DNA of 64,000 bases from Volvox africanus (taxonomy: Eukaryota; Chlorophyta; Chlorophyceae; Chlamydomonadales; Volvocaceae): the NCBI GenBank assembly GCA_030268105.1, contig BSDZ01000016.1, positions 2,859,501 through 2,923,500 on the forward strand, given 5' to 3'. The position numbers and the translations under genes were made by a program. This document shows positions 33,238 through 46,588 of the stretch, one piece after another. The notes beneath the pieces were generated by a model. That model saw nothing but the letters and a program-made list of their open reading frames with translations, did not search any database and was not told the DNA's origin. Positions within the stretch are counted from its first letter, which is position 1; every line of letters starts with the position of its first letter.

Positions 33238-34052
33238 TGTTGTACACGGGTCCAATCACCGTTTACATTTATGAAGGCCGCAATGCATTCAGATATCATG
33301 AAGCATAATACAATCATATTAGCATGATATACTCGAGTATATCTAGCTAATCAGGCATGTCGCATCATCATTCACGACATCGTGCTGTCGGTCAACATCT
33401 TTGACTCGAGGCTGATAATTAATGCGCGATCTATCCAATGGCATATTATATAACGTAATAATACTTTGAATAGTATTACCTCATCTGTGTCATAAACCAT
33501 ACACGTATGCAAGAATGCAACGATCGCGATGGTTGGGTCGGCAACCGAATATTGATATTCGGACCTTTGCATATTGCATGCGTTGCATCCAATAATATCA
33601 CGAATGACACGATATTTAGAGCAGTCTTACCAAGGTACTCACACTTGAGATTGTAATCCAGTGAGACCTGTACTGCACATTGGTATCACGACGTGATAGG
33701 TGTGAGGACGGCCGCCTAGAGACCGAAGTCGGCGCAACGCTAACTTTGGACCAAGTATTCGAGTACTTTACTCTATTCAATACGCATACATATGATACAA
33801 TCATTTACATTCGGCCTGAGCTATTCTAGCATTCCATCTGCAGCCGAGTGATGAACATTGCCCACGGGGTCTGACGGCAGACTGTAATTCTGTCACTGAA
33901 GAACATTATAAGTTGAATCTTTCCTTGCTATTGAGTCTTTCGCTGTCTACTATTCGCATTGGCTTGCCTTGCTGTTCGTGAGATTGGTACGCACGCAGCT
34001 AACACCTACACGTGCAGACCTAATGCATGATTGAAGAAGGAAGGATACAACA
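33238..34052 (+). repeat. Family A LTR (copy 2 of 24861-25675)
   Basis: 815 bp with the same GATGG and GATCA flanks as copy 1. Confidence 0.9.
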
Positions 34053-34805
34053 GATCACTTGACCAAGATGGTTCACTTAGCCCCCTGCACCTCGTCTTGC
34101 ACCGCTGAGCAAACAGCATGATTATTTTTCAAGAACGTGGTTCGATTGCATGGCGTTCCTAAAAATGTGATATCCGATCACGGCGGTCAATTCACGTCTA
34201 AGTTTTGGGAAGCGCTATGTCAACTCGTCGGTATGCGCATTCATTTGAGCACAGCATATCATCCACAATCCGATGGGCAAACCGAACACACAAATCGCAC
34301 GCTGGGCGACATGTTGAGGAATTTCGCGGGACGCACACCCTCTGTTTGGGATACATTTCTGACTTTGGCAGAATTCACGCTTAACAACGATGTTAACCAC
34401 TCCACAGGTCAAAGCCCTTTCTTTCTGAATTATGGATTCCATCCTGCCCTACCCGTGTGGCGAGAGTTGGAGATAAATATCCCAGCGGCTAAAACCTTTG
34501 CCAAGTCGTTCCTATCCCGCATGACAGATGCGAAGGCATGTTTGGACGCGGCACAACAACGGACGACGGACTATTATAATAAATCCAAACGAGACGTAAC
34601 ATTTTCGATGGGACAAATGGTATTATTGAGCACTAAGAACTTGCGTTCGCTCGCCGACAGTTCCCATAAATTGCTACCTCGCTGGATTGGTCCATATTCC
34701 GTTGTTTGCATGGTAGGGAATGTAGTTGTGGAGCTATCCCTACCCTCTGACATGAATATCCATCCCAAATTTCATATATCCCTCATCTGTCTTCATCGCG
34801 GCACG
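34053..34805 (+). pseudogene. A4 integrase C part (copy 2)
   Basis: Duplicate of 25676-26428, ending at the B1 3' LTR after GCACG. At about 34130 the text reads CAAGAACG where copy 1 has CAATAACG. Confidence 0.88.
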
Positions 34806-35642
34806 TGTTGTACCTCTCCTTCGTGTTTGCTCATAAGTATCTGTGCGTCTGAAGGCTTTCGACACCGATGTGCGAGCACTTGCAAGCACAGCAAGGCAAG
34901 CGTGAGCAAACAGAGACAGCGGAAGACTTCAAGACAAGAAGAGATATAACTTACAGTCTTACAGATCGAAGCGGTGGAATGGACATAATCGCTATCAGCG
35001 CCGGAAGCAAGCAATCATCACGCGGCGGTGATAAGCAAAGTTAAGGCTTAGCTCGGGCTAAGTAGAATAGAGTAGAGTGATATTAGTGTAGAACACACGA
35101 GTGTTCTCCGGTATTGAATGTCTTCATGTCTTACTTAGCCGTCCTCGCATCTGTTATACTCGCAGCATTGCAATGTCGTACAATTCACACTAGGAGGCCG
35201 ATCCTAAGTGTGACAACCCTACTGCGTATAGGCGATGTCCAAGCATAACAATGTATAAGCCTTTCCGGCATTCGCATGATGCAAGGGTTCGAATAACGAT
35301 ATTCGGTTGCAAGGCATGCATCACGACGAGTGTGGCACTCTCAACGTGTGCTGTAATGAAGTAATATTATATCAAATAATATTACTTATCGTTCCATAGC
35401 ACGAGCATAATGCGCACTTCAATGCTTCGGGATTTCATGCATGCTAGGCGGATTTGCCATGATGCGATGTCGCGATGGATAATGGTGACATGCCAAATGC
35501 ATATATAAATGTACACGAATACATTTATATCATGCAAGTTCATTCATATGCATTAATCGTTCATGCGTTCATCAAAGTAGCACTTCGCCTCGTAGCGTCG
35601 CATCGACCTACACATCGGCGGGAAACGAACCGTAGCACAACA
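34806..35642 (-). repeat. B1 3' LTR (copy 2), family B
   Basis: 837 bp duplicate of 26429-27265, with the purine tract GGGAGGGGGGATAAT at 35643-35657. Confidence 0.92.
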
Positions 35643-35701
35643 ATTATCCCCCCTCCCGTATGTAGCGTCCTCGCTGCTTCATACAGCATCGACTGCAGGG
35701 G

Positions 35702-37534
35702 TCATTGGGCTTGTGTAGCACGTTTGCGGGCTTCTTCGAGCGGGGGCTTCATGTCCTGCGAGAAGTTGCGTGCCGGTTCCCACGAGTTGTGCTCGCTGGT
35801 ACACCCTGTCCACTTGACCAAGTACTCGTGTACTGTCCGCTTACGTCGGTGTCGGCCCACACGACGCGCACGATAATCTAACACCCGCTCCACATCGTAA
35901 GAATTCTGTTTACCAGCGATTCAGGTCTCGGGAACTGGTTCGATCGCTGCGGGGGCGTTAGCAGGCTCAGGGACGGGTTCTGTACCATGATAAGGACGGA
36001 CACGTGATACGTGAAACGTGGGGTGAATGGTCATATCAGCGGGCAATGCGAGCTCCACAGCTACATTCCCGACCATGCGCATGACAGGATACGGACCAAT
36101 CCAGCGGGGTAAGAGTTTTCGGGATCCGTTGGCCAAGGAACGCAAGTTCTTGGTGCTTAGCAACACGAGTTGCCCTTCCGAAAACGTCACATCCTGCTTG
36201 GATTTGTTGTAGTATTCCGTCGTTCGTTGCTGCGCCGCGTCCAAACACGCCTTCGCGTCTGTGATACGGGACATAAAAGACTTGGCAAAGATCTTAGCAG
36301 CAGGCACGTTCACCTCCAACTCACGCCAAACGGGTAGCGCGGGATGAAATCCGTAGTTGAGAAAGAACGGACTTTTGCCTGTAGAGCGGTTAACAGTGTT
36401 GTTAAGCGTGAAATCTGCCGCAGTCAAAAATGTATCCCAAACGAGAGGTGTGCGACCAGCGTAATTGCGCAACATATCACCCAACGTGCGGTTTGTGTGT
36501 TCGGTTTGACCATCAGTCTGCGGGTGATATGCCGTGCTCAGGTTGACGCGCATGCCAACTAGCTTGCAGAGCACTTCCCAAAACTTAGACGTGAACTGCC
36601 CACCACGGTCCGAGATCACGTTTAACCGAACCACATTGTCGAAAAACAAGCGTGCCATTTGTTCAGCTGTGCAGGATGATGTGCATGGTGCTAGGTGGAC
36701 CATCTTAGTCAGGCGATCGACCATTACGAACACCGCATCATATCCCCCCTCAGTTTTGGGCAGCACGACTACAAAGTCCATGGAAACACTTTCCCAAGGC
36801 GCATCCGGGACAGGCAACGGTTGCAACAACCCATGCCCCTTACCGGACAAAGCCTTATTGTGCTGGCACAGACTGCATGTCTGTACGAAGTTCGCCGCAT
36901 CTTTAGCCAAACGAGGCCACCAAAAGGAACGTTGCACCAACTCGACCAATCGCTTGCTACCAGGGTGTCCTGCTAACGGGTCCTCGTGGAACCCCGCAAG
37001 GATGTCGTAGCGTAGCGCGTCGTCGTTCGGAACGACGATTTGCGTAGCCGCACCCTCCGTCCGTAGCCAAAGGCCATTCTGCTTGCGAAGGTATTCCACA
37101 TTAGCCGGCTCTGAGAACCAGGCATCTGCGTTGTAGGCAACCTTCAACCGCTCCGTGAGGTCCGTTGCAATCGGCACCTCCTCGTTATGCGGTTGCACGA
37201 CGGGCACTGACAAAATTGCAGCATGTAGCGACGGATGTCGACTGAGAGCATCGGCAATATTCAATTTACCAGAAATGTACTCCCAGGTGCAGTCGAATCT
37301 AGCTAGGTATTCCATCCACCTAGCCTGACGGTGGTTCAACGTCGGAATGCTTTGCAAAAGCGTTAGGGGCTTGTGGTCAGTCTTTAAAGTAAATGGGTGT
37401 CCCTCGAGGTAACAGCGCCATTCCTTTAAAGCATGCAGCACTGCCAGAAGCTCCTGTACCCCGGTGGTGTAGCGAATCTCCGCACCAGAAAACTTCTTAC
37501 TCGTGAAGGTGATCGGTCGCCCTTCCTGTAACAA
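35702..37534 (-). CDS. B1 RNase H, integrase and chromodomain (copy 2)
   Basis: Duplicate of 27325-29157 with the same lesions: a TGA at 35921-35923 for Trp before the chromodomain, and the five-codon deletion before the second integrase Asp. Since both copies carry them, these lesions are older than the duplication. This copy is the one physically joined to the B1 gag through the A5 insertion. Confidence 0.88.
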
Positions 37535-37598
37535 TACAGCGCCGCTTCAAAATACTGAGGCATCAGACACTACCTCAACACGAAACGGCATCGAGTAA

Positions 37599-38874
37599 TC
37601 AGGGAATGCAAGGGTGACATCTTCGGCAACGGAATGCCCGCTGGCATTGCGACGTCCACGACTCGAGTGAAACGAAAACGCCTTTGCGAGTTAAGTTAGT
37701 AAGCGGGGCGGCAATGATGGAATATTTTTCAATGAACTTTTGGAAATAATTGGTCAAGCCAAGGAACTTACGCATCTCCGTGAGGTTCTGAGGTGCAGGC
37801 CAATCGCGAACCACAGCGACCTTCCGCGGGTCCATCTTCACACTGGTGGCCGACACAATGTGGCCCAAATATTCCACCTGAGGCTGCGCCCAAAAGCATT
37901 TGGCGCGTTTAGCAAACAATTGCTCCCGCCTCGTAACGTCGAGCACGAGCCGAAGATGCTCCAAGTGCTCCTCGCGCGTCTTAGAATAAACCAAGATGTC
38001 ATCCAGGTAGCAAACAACGAACCTGTCGATAAACGGCCTAAACATTCGGTCCATAACTGCCTGAAACGTCACAGGGGCATTAGTCAAACCAAATGATAGG
38101 ACCGTATACTCGAAATGACCGAAGGGCGTCCGAAAAGCGGTTTTCGGAATATCAGAGGCAGTATTGCGGATCTGATTATAGCCCTGTTGCAAGTCAATCG
38201 AGGAAAAATAAGCCGAGCCCTTCAGCTTATCCAACAGGTCGTCAACGCGTGGCAAAGGGTAGCGATTTTTCACCGTACTCGCATTCAACCCCCGGTAATC
38301 GATGCACATGCGCAAGGTCCCATCCTTCTTACCGACAAACAAAATCGGTGCAGAATACGGGGATGTGCTGGGGCATATCATACCCTTCGCAAGCAAATCC
38401 GTCACCTGGCGCTTCACCTCGTCCAGCTCCAATGGACTCAACCTGTACATTGGCCGGGCCACAGGCTGTGCTCCAGGCATGAGAGGGATTGTGTGATCAA
38501 CAGGACGCATAGGTGGCAGCCCAGGGATATCTTTGAAGACGTCCTCATACTGCGACAGTAGGGCCTCAACCTCAGGATCCGCAGAAATCTGCGCGGTGGT
38601 GACACAACAGCTCACCCGCGGCCTCAAAAGCAGTCCGTGGGCACCCTTCCGTAACAAACGGACGGCTTCCTTACGCCCGACTAGCTCTGGTTCGATTCGC
38701 GGGGCCATTGCGGTCACAGCAAAATTAACCATAGGCACCGCCTAAGCTTTGCCCCCCTCAGGTGTGACATGCTCGAACGACAGGAAAGGTACCTTAATCA
38801 ACAGAGTACCCTTGCACATATGCAGGGTTGCAGTCTCCATGAACGGCCGGGTCACAACACGCAAAGGGCCTATC
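37599..38874 (-). CDS. B1 reverse transcriptase and protease scrap (copy 2)
   Basis: The RT frame 37599-38738 has intact SSIDLQQGY and CYLDDILVYSK. Three differences from copy 1 fall in the RT-protease spacer near 38580-38612. A stop sits just upstream (near 38742), where GCCTAAGC on plus replaces the GCCTCAG of B2. The protease end stops at 38874 where A5 inserted (CTATC duplication). Confidence 0.88.
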
Positions 38875-39686
38875 TGTTGTATCCTTCCTTCTTCAATCAT
38901 GCACTGAATCTGCACATCTGAATGTTACCTAGTGCGCACCGTGCTTACGAACAGCAAGGCGATTCAATGCGAGTAATAGACAGCGGAAGACTCAAGATGA
39001 AGGAAAGATTCAACTTACAATAATCCTCGTTTACAAATCAGTAGATCGCCGTCAGACCCCATGGGCAATGTTCATCACTCGGCTGCAGATGGAATGCTAG
39101 AATAGCTCAGGCCGAATATATATGATTATATCGTATGTATGCGAATTAGATCGAGTTAAGTACGCAGGTACTTGGTCCAAAGTAGCACAAGCCGACTTCG
39201 GTCTCTAGGTGGCCGTCCTCACAACTATCACGTCGCGATACCGATGCGCAGTACAGGTCTCACTGGATTCCGATCTCAAGTGTGAGTACCTTTGTAGCAC
39301 TGCTCTAAATATCGTGTCATCCGTGATATTAATGGATGCAACATATGTAACATGCGAAGGTCCGAATATCGATATTCGGTTGCCGACCCAACCATCACGA
39401 TCATCGCATTCTCGCATACGCGTATGGTTTATGACGCAGATGAGGTAATAATATTTAAAATATTATTACGTGAGATATTATGCCAATGGATAGATCGCGC
39501 ATTAATTATCGATATCAAGTCAAACATGTTGACCAACAGCGCGACGTCGTAGGTGATAATGCGACATGCCTGATTAGCTAGATATAATCGAGTATATCAT
39601 GCTAATATGCTTGTATCATGCTTCACAATGCTTAAATGCGTTGCGGTCTTCATTGGTGCAAACGGTGATTGAACCGGCATACAACA
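38875..39686 (-). repeat. A5 3' LTR (copy 2), family A
   Basis: 812 bp, duplicate of 30498-31309. The purine tract is at 39687-39700. Confidence 0.93.
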
Positions 39687-41364
39687 ACTATCCCCCCTCC
39701 CGTATGCAGCGTCCTGGCTGCATCGGACAGCATTGACTGCAGAGATCATTGGGTCTGCGTGGCACGTAGGCGAGCTTCTTCCAATAATTGCTTCATTTCT
39801 GGCGAGAAGTTACGCATTGGCTCCCACGAATTATGCTCGCTGGAATAGCCAGTCCACTTGACCAGATATTCGTGCACCTTACGCTTTCATCGTTGTCGAC
39901 CTATACGACGAACCCGATAATCCAATATTCGCTCCACATCATACACTTTTTGCTTGCCTGCGATCCAGATCTCGGGACCGGGGTCCATTACTGCAGGGGC
40001 AGCGGTGTTGTTTGTAACGGGCTCCATACCACGATAAGGACAAACGAGTGAAATATGAAACGTGGGGTGGATATTCATGTCAGAGGGTAGGGATAGCTCC
40101 ACAGCTACGTTTCCTATCATGCAAACAACGGGATATGGACCAATCCAGCGAGGTAACAATTTATGGGAACTGTCGGCGAGCGAACGCAAGTTCTTAGTGC
40201 TCAATAATACCATTTGTCCCACCGAAAATGTTACGTCTCGTTTGGATTTATTATAATAGTCCGTCGTCCGTTGTTGTGCCGCGTCCAAACATGCCTTCGC
40301 GTCTGTCATGCGGGATAGGAACGACTTGGCAAAGGTTTTAGCCGCTGGGATATTTATCTCCAACTCTCGCCACACGGGTAGGGCAGGATAGAATCCATAT
40401 TTCAGAAAGAAGGGGCTTTGACCTGTAAAGCGGTTAACAGCGTTGTAAAGCATGAATTCTGCCAAAGTCAGAAATGTATCCCAAACAGAGGGTGTGCTAC
40501 CCCCGAAATTTCTCAACATGTCGCCCAACATGAGATTTGTGCGCTCGGTTTGCCCATCGGATTGTGGATGATATGCTGTGCTCAAATGAACGCGCATAAC
40601 GACGAGCTTCCCAAAACTTAGACGTGAATTGACCGCCGCGATCAGATATCACATTTTTAGGAATGCCATGCAATCATACCACGTTATCGAAAAATAATCG
40701 TGCTGTTTGCTCAGCGGTGGAAGACAACGTGCAGGGAGCTAAGTGAACCATCTTGGTCAAGTGATCGACCATAACGAACACCGAGTCGTATCCCCCCTCA
40801 GTTTTGGGCAGCACGACTACAAAGTCCATTGAAACACTTTCCCAAGGGGCATCTGGTATAGGTAAAGGTTGTAACAAACCCTGGCCCTTACCGAATAGTG
40901 CTTTATTGCGCTGACATAAACTGCACCTTTGCACGAAGTTTTCCGCATCCTTCACCACGCGTGGGCACCAGAATGAGCGTCGTACGAGCTCTGCCAGACG
41001 TGTACTTCCAGGATGTCCTGCTAACGGATCCTCGTGAAACCGCACAAGAATATCATAGCGCAAAGCGTCATTGTTCGGCACGACGATTTGTGTGGTCGAA
41101 CCATCTTTCCGTAGCCACAAATCGTTGTGCTTGTGCAGATGTTCCACATTACTTGGAGAAGCAAACCATGGATCGGTCTGATATGCCATCTTGAGTCATT
41201 GCGCAAGATCCGCTGCTATCGGCACCTCCTGACTGCGTGAACGAGTAACCAGTGCTGCCAAAATCGCAGCATGTAATGATGGATGTCAACTGAGGGTGTC
41301 AGCAATATTAATTCTGCCGGCGATATATTCCCAAGTACAGTCGAAACGAGATAGATATTCCATC
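39687..41364 (-). pseudogene. A5 integrase and chromodomain
   Basis: Same lesions as copy 1 (TGA at 39887-39889 in the chromodomain linker, frame break near 40605, TGA at 40674-40676 after FFDNVV), but here the frame continues upstream beyond 41154. The zinc-binding region is read in 40674-41189, then NIADTLS-type sequence up to the solo B LTR. Stops at about 41196 and 41286 break the RNase H to integrase link. Confidence 0.86.
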
Positions 41365-42179
41365 TGTTGTGCTACGGTTCATTTCCCGCCGACGCGTAGG
41401 TTGACGCGATCCTACGAGGCGAAGTGCTTTTGTGATGAACGCATTGCATACGAATGAATCTGCATGATATAAATGTATTCGTGTACATTTATATATGCAT
41501 TTGGCATGTTGTCATTATCCATCGCGACATCGCATCATGGCAAATCCGCCTAGCATGCATGAAAGCCCGAAGCATGGAAGTGCGCATTATGCTCGTGCTA
41601 CGAAACAATAAGTAATATTATCTGATATAATATTACTTCATTACAGCACACGTTGAGAGCGCCGCACTCGTCGCGATGCATGCCCTGCAACCGGATATCG
41701 TTATCCGGGCCCTTGCATCATGCGAATGCCGGAAAGGCTTATACGTTGTTATGCGTAGACATCGCATAAGCGCAGTAGGGTTGTCACATCTAGGATCGGC
41801 CTCCTAATGTGAACCGTACGGCACTGCGATGCTGCGAGTATAACAGATGCGAGGACGGCTAAGCTAGAAAAGACATTCGATACCAGAGAACACTTGTGTG
41901 TTCTACATTACTATTACTCTACTTAGCCCGAGCTAAGCCTGAACTTCGCTAATCACCGCCGCGTGATGATTGCTTGCTTCCGGCGCTGACGGCGATTTTC
42001 GTCCATTGCATCATTCCGATCTGTAAGACCGTAAGTTATATCTCTCTTCGTCTTGAAGTCTTCCGCTGTCTCTGTTTGCTCTCGCTTGCCTTGCTGTACT
42101 TGCAAGTGCTCGCGCATCGGTGTCGATAGTCTCCAGACGTGCAGATACTTATGAGCAAACACGAACGAGAGGTACAACA
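41365..42179 (+). repeat. Solo LTR, family B, in A5
   Basis: 815 bp, TGTTGTGCTACGG to GAGGTACAACA, opposite in strand to A5, with perfect duplication CCATC (41360-41364, 42180-42184). It lies in the RNase H C-terminal part (after RWMEYLSR). Confidence 0.93.
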
Positions 42180-43307
42180 CCATCCACCGGGCTTGTCGTC
42201 GATTAAGCGTGGGGACACTTTGCAAGAATGTCAGCGGTTTGTGGTCAGTCTTCAGCGTAAGAGGGCGACCTTCGAGGTAACAGCGCCACTCCTTCAAAGC
42301 ATGTAGAGCTGCCAACAGCTCTTGCTCTCCGGTTGTATATTGGGCCTCCGCACCCGAGAACTTCTTACTCGTGAAGGCGATCGGTCGTCCTTCCTGTAAC
42401 AATACAGCGCCACTTCCATGCAAGGAAGCATCTGATACAACTTCAACACGGAATGGCAACGAGTGATCAGGGAAAGAGAGGGTAACGTCGTCGGCGACGA
42501 TTCGTTTGAGCTCTTCGAATGCCCGCTGACACGCGGGTGTCCAGGCTTCGAGGGAAGTGAAACCTCCTTTCTTCGTCAAATTCGTAAGTAGAGTATTTAT
42601 TGATAAACTTACGGAAGTAGTTGGTCAAACCCAAGAACTGGCGTAGTTTGGTGAGATTCTGCGGCGCGGGCCACTCGTGAACCACAGCTACTTTCCGAGG
42701 GTCCATCCTTATTCCAGTGGCCGACACGATGTGGCCCAAATACTCCACCTGAGGCTGCGCCCAAAAACACTTGGCGCGTTTAGCAAACAATTGCTCCCGC
42801 TTCATCACCTCAAGCACGAGCTCGAGATGCTTCAGGTGCTCCTCACGAGTCTTGGAATATATTAAAATATCATCCAAATAACAAACGACGAACCTGTCGA
42901 TATACGGTCTGAACATGAGATCCATCACTGCTTGAAATGTGGCGGGCGCATTAGTAAGTCCAAACGACAAGACCGTGTACTCGAAGTGACCAAAGGGGGT
43001 CCGGAAAGCAGTTTTCGGAATATCAGAGGCAGCAATGCGTATCTGATTATACCCTTGTTGAAGGTCAATCGAGGAAAAATAAGCTGAGCCCCTTCAGCTT
43101 ATCGAGCAGGTCATCGACGCGCGGCAAAGGGTAGCGATTTTTAATCGTGGTCGCATTCAAGCCCCGATAATCAATGCACATGCACAACGTCCCATCCATC
43201 TTACCGACAAACAATATCGGCGCAGCATATGGAGATGTGCTGGGCCGAATCATACCCTTTGCGAGCAGATCCCCCACTTGCCGCTTCACCCGCTCAATTT
43301 TGGCAGC
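42180..43307 (-). pseudogene. A5 reverse transcriptase and RNase H
   Basis: RNase H (frame to 42579) keeps VVSDASLHGSGAVLLQEG, GEQELLAALHALKEW and KTDHKP. A 16-bp deletion near 42590 shifts frame from RT (42467-42970), which has CYLDDILIYSK intact. Further upstream, 43065-43289 gives [20 protein letters not shown] and [16 protein letters not shown], with an extra base near 43090 before the first catalytic Asp. The TAG shared with A3 and A4 lies just upstream (near 43310). Confidence 0.86.
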
Positions 43308-44374
43308 CTAACCTGTATATAGGTTGTGAAACGGGTTGTGCTCGAACACAAAGGGGATCATATAGTCAGCAGGTAACATAGGTGGGAGCCCCAGGATGAC
43401 ATATGCATCAGTATAATTTGGCAATAGGGGGGCTGCGACCTCAGGATCTTTCACAAGAGTCTGCGCGGTGGTAACAACCAATTGCACCCAAGGCCTCGCA
43501 AGCAATTCATGGATGCCTTCCCTTATCATTTGATAAGCTACTCTTACATCCTTCAAGCTTGGGTTCTTTTTTTTGGCTGACGAACGCCGCTAACGAAATT
43601 AACCACAGGCTCCGCACAGTTCCGCCCTCCTCTGGTGTGACATCTTGGTACCACAGACAAGGTACCTTAGGCGATAGGTTCCCTTTTGCACAATGGCCAA
43701 TTGTGCTGGATTCCATATCGATGCGCGCGCGGTACTGTCGTTATGTCGCGGCACCCAATGTCCATGTAGTGCTGTCTCCGGGAGACCTTGTTGCACTCAT
43801 TGGGCCCTAACACACAGAGGGTCCTTCGTCGACTAAGGGTGATCCTGCCCACGATGGGATGCTTATCCTCATCAACGAGGATAACCTGAACACTTAGACG
43901 ACTATGGGATCAACCCCATCATGCTTATCACTTATTTGAGATAAGGTCGTCAGTCACACCGGTAATACTTAGGTGTCCCAAAAGTTCAGTCAACAAAATC
44001 GATTTTGTTGCCAAACAAAAGAGTCAAATGTGGCGTACATCCGCATCATACCTACGATCCATGCTAGTCAGCAGAAAAGGATCCGTTTGAGGCACATAAA
44101 TATTAATCATCAAGTATATTAAGTCAAAGTAGCGAGTCCTCTCATATCAACATTGCCGGATTCAATCAAGATTTATCCGAGCCAGAACGTAATTTAGTAC
44201 TCCATGTCAACTAACATTTCTGTGTTAACGTGGATTGGGTGCTCCGACAATATCAACGGAAATCGTGTCAGGTGCCTCGTCCGTTGTAGGTAGTCCTACA
44301 GCTAATGAGGGTAAAAGCGGGCAGTTCCTTGTAAGGTGATTTGATGCGCACCGAAGGCAGACTCCCAGTTGTCG
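43308..44374 (-). pseudogene. A5 protease remnant
   Basis: Same architecture as in A3 and A4: RITLS remnants, LGAATLRQ pieces out of frame, and the active-site position reading ITGVTDDL (near 43955), so the catalytic Asp is lost. From about 43990 to 44330 there is nothing I recognise. Confidence 0.77.
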
Positions 44375-45511
44375 TCACTGCGCAAACTCCGCTTGCGTAC
44401 ATCCCCACTTGGAAAGCCATCGATTTTGTGTTCTTGACCGCTTCGATTCTGATGCAGCTCCGCGTGACTCAGCAGTATTTTGTAGTGCGTTCTTCCTCTT
44501 TCGTATATTCCGGGTCATCTGCGAATCCCTTGGAGTTAGTTCTTGGATACCAGGAGTATGAGAGTGGTTAGTCGGAGGAGTGCCACCACGGCGCATTGGA
44601 ACTGGAGGTAGTGGAATGCCAATAGTCTCAGGTGCTGGATCAGTCTCATTAGAGATATCTTGCCTCGTTTCAACTGATAACGGTGCTAATGGTGTCGGGC
44701 GTTCCTGTCCCGTTCCAAGGCGAGCTTCGACGCCACGAACGATCTGAACCCATCGCGTATACGATCTTGTCCCTTCCCGTGTCAGGTCCGTAATACTCAC
44801 TCGGGCTAACTGAAGCGAGAGACCGTGTTGGAACCAAAAAATGTAGTCTCCCTCGGAGAAGCCAATCATGGGTGCTGTTAGTGCTTCGAAACGCAACTGG
44901 TAGTCCTCCACGGACTCGTTAGGTCACATTCGATAAGCGCCTGCGTGTAACTCTCTGTACATGGCAGCCACTTGCGACTGATTTCCGGGAGCGAAATGAG
45001 TAAGGAGCGCGTTAATTAATTCTTCGAACGTAAAGTGCTCATGTACAGTGGTCCAATGATCATACCATTCTCTCGCGACGCCGCTTAGTGTAGCTCCGAT
45101 GAAAAGACACTTCACTTCGTCACGATCACCACCCTTTACCAACTTCAGATACTTTTTAGCATCAAGGACATAGGAACGAGTGGCACTTGCGGTAGTCTTA
45201 GGTTCGGCATTATGACGAATATGTAGTTGAGGCGTTGGGACTACGAAACCAGGAACCCCACCTTCATCCATAAGTTGCTGTAGCGATACCATCGCTGGGT
45301 TCTGCTCCACCTTGGTGGGCCTCATAGGATCTGACGCCCCAGGAGGATTCTGAGCTGGATAAGGGGAGTTCGACTGGGGAGCATCTGATTGGGGATTATA
45401 TAAGTTATCAACGTTCGGTGTGGTCTCCGGTTCTTCATATTGGACACTAATATTAGCCTGATCACTCTCCTCCATAGTTGGTGGATACTGATCACACAAC
45501 ATGTATTCCAA
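44375..45511 (-). pseudogene. A5 gag
   Basis: Best preserved beta Gag: 45511 down to 44375 in one frame, broken only by a TGA at 44924-44926 (CGA in A4). The start is MEYMLCDQYPPTMEESDQAN. The capsid block YVLDAKKYLKLVKGGDRDEVKC and TLSGVAREWYDHW follow, then ESVEDYQLRFEALTAPMIGF. A basic tail (RNIRKRKNALQ, SKRSRTQN) leads to the zinc knuckle region near 44330-44375, which lies past the frame end. Confidence 0.87.
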
Positions 45512-45837
45512 TTAGTACCTTAAAAGGAAAAAGAGATAAAGGTAGGACTCTACCTTTGGAATTTTCACTCGAGGACTGTCCGCGTTCAAGCAAACTCCTT
45601 CGCGAGAAAAAATGTAGTCCACCAATACGTAGTCACCTTTAAATGAGTATATCCTTAATAGCTGGACCTGTCAAATGTCCGACTTATTGGGGAAGCGATT
45701 CCGAGTATGATGGCAAGGAAAATCTTGCTGACGAAGTTATCCTGTGAAGCTCCTCGCCGCCGTTCGCTCGTGCAAGAATCTACTCTCCAATAGCGACGAT
45801 GAGACAGCCGTGAGTCGAACCGTCTCACTACCAAATT
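45512..45837 (-). other. A5 leader with primer binding site
   Basis: On minus, TGGTAGTGAGACGG (45820-45833) lies four bases from the LTR, one base different from A4. The remaining ~300 nt show no clear coding content. Confidence 0.7.
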
Positions 45838-46588
45838 TGTTGTATCCTTCCTTCTTCAATCATGCACTGAATCTGCACGTCTGAATGTTACCTAGTGCGC
45901 ACCGTGCTTACGAACAGCAAGGCGATTCAATGCAAGTAAAGTGACAGCGGAAGACTCAAGATGAAGGAAAGATTCAACTTACAATAATCCTCGTCTACAA
46001 ATCAGTAGATCGCCGTCAGACCCCATGGGCAATGTTCATCACTCGGCTGCAGATGGAATGCTAGAATAGCTCAGGCCGAATATATATGAGTATATTGTAT
46101 GTATGCGAATTAGATCGAGTTAAGTACGCAGGTACTTGGTCCAAAGTAGTGCAAGCCGACTTCGGTCTCTAGGTGGCCGTCCTCGCACCTATCACATCGC
46201 GATACCGATGCGCAGTACAGGTCTCACTGGATTCCGATCTCAAGTGTGAGTACCTTTGTAGCACTGCTCTAAATATCGTGTCATCCGTGATATTAATGGA
46301 TGCAACATATGTAACATGCGAAGGTCCGAATATCGATATTTGGTTGCCGACCCAACCATCACGATCGTCGCATTCTCGCATACGCGTATGGTTTATGACG
46401 CAGATGAGGTAATAATATTTAAAATATTATTACGTGAGATATTATGCCAATGGATAGATCGCGCATTAATTATCGATATCGAGTCAAACATGTTGACCGA
46501 CAGCGTGACGTCGTAGGTGATAATGCAGCGGTCTTAAATGCGTTGCGGTCTTCATTGGTGCAAACGGTGATTGAACCGGCGTACAACA
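45838..46588 (-). repeat. A5 5' LTR, family A
   Basis: 751 bp, TGTTGTATCC to GCGTACAACA as read on plus. It lacks about 65 bp near 46527 that the 3' LTR has, including the GATATACTCGAG palindrome. Confidence 0.92.

Larger units (their letters stand above)
32778..41154. repeat. 8,377-bp direct duplication, copy 2
   Basis: This is the second copy of 24401-32777. At its right end the A5 integrase continues normally (GGAGAAGCAAACC) instead of jumping back, so copy 2 keeps the original right neighbour and copy 1 the original left neighbour. Confidence 0.95.
38875..46588 (-). mobile_element. Element A5, complete family A (beta) element in B1
   Basis: 7,714 bp on minus with both LTRs (38875-39686, 45838-46588) and perfect target duplication CTATC (38870-38874, 46589-46593). 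Order on minus: 5' LTR, primer site, leader, beta gag, ruined protease, RT, RNase H, solo B LTR, integrase, chromodomain, purine tract, 3' LTR. It split the B1 gene between protease and RT. Confidence 0.94.
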
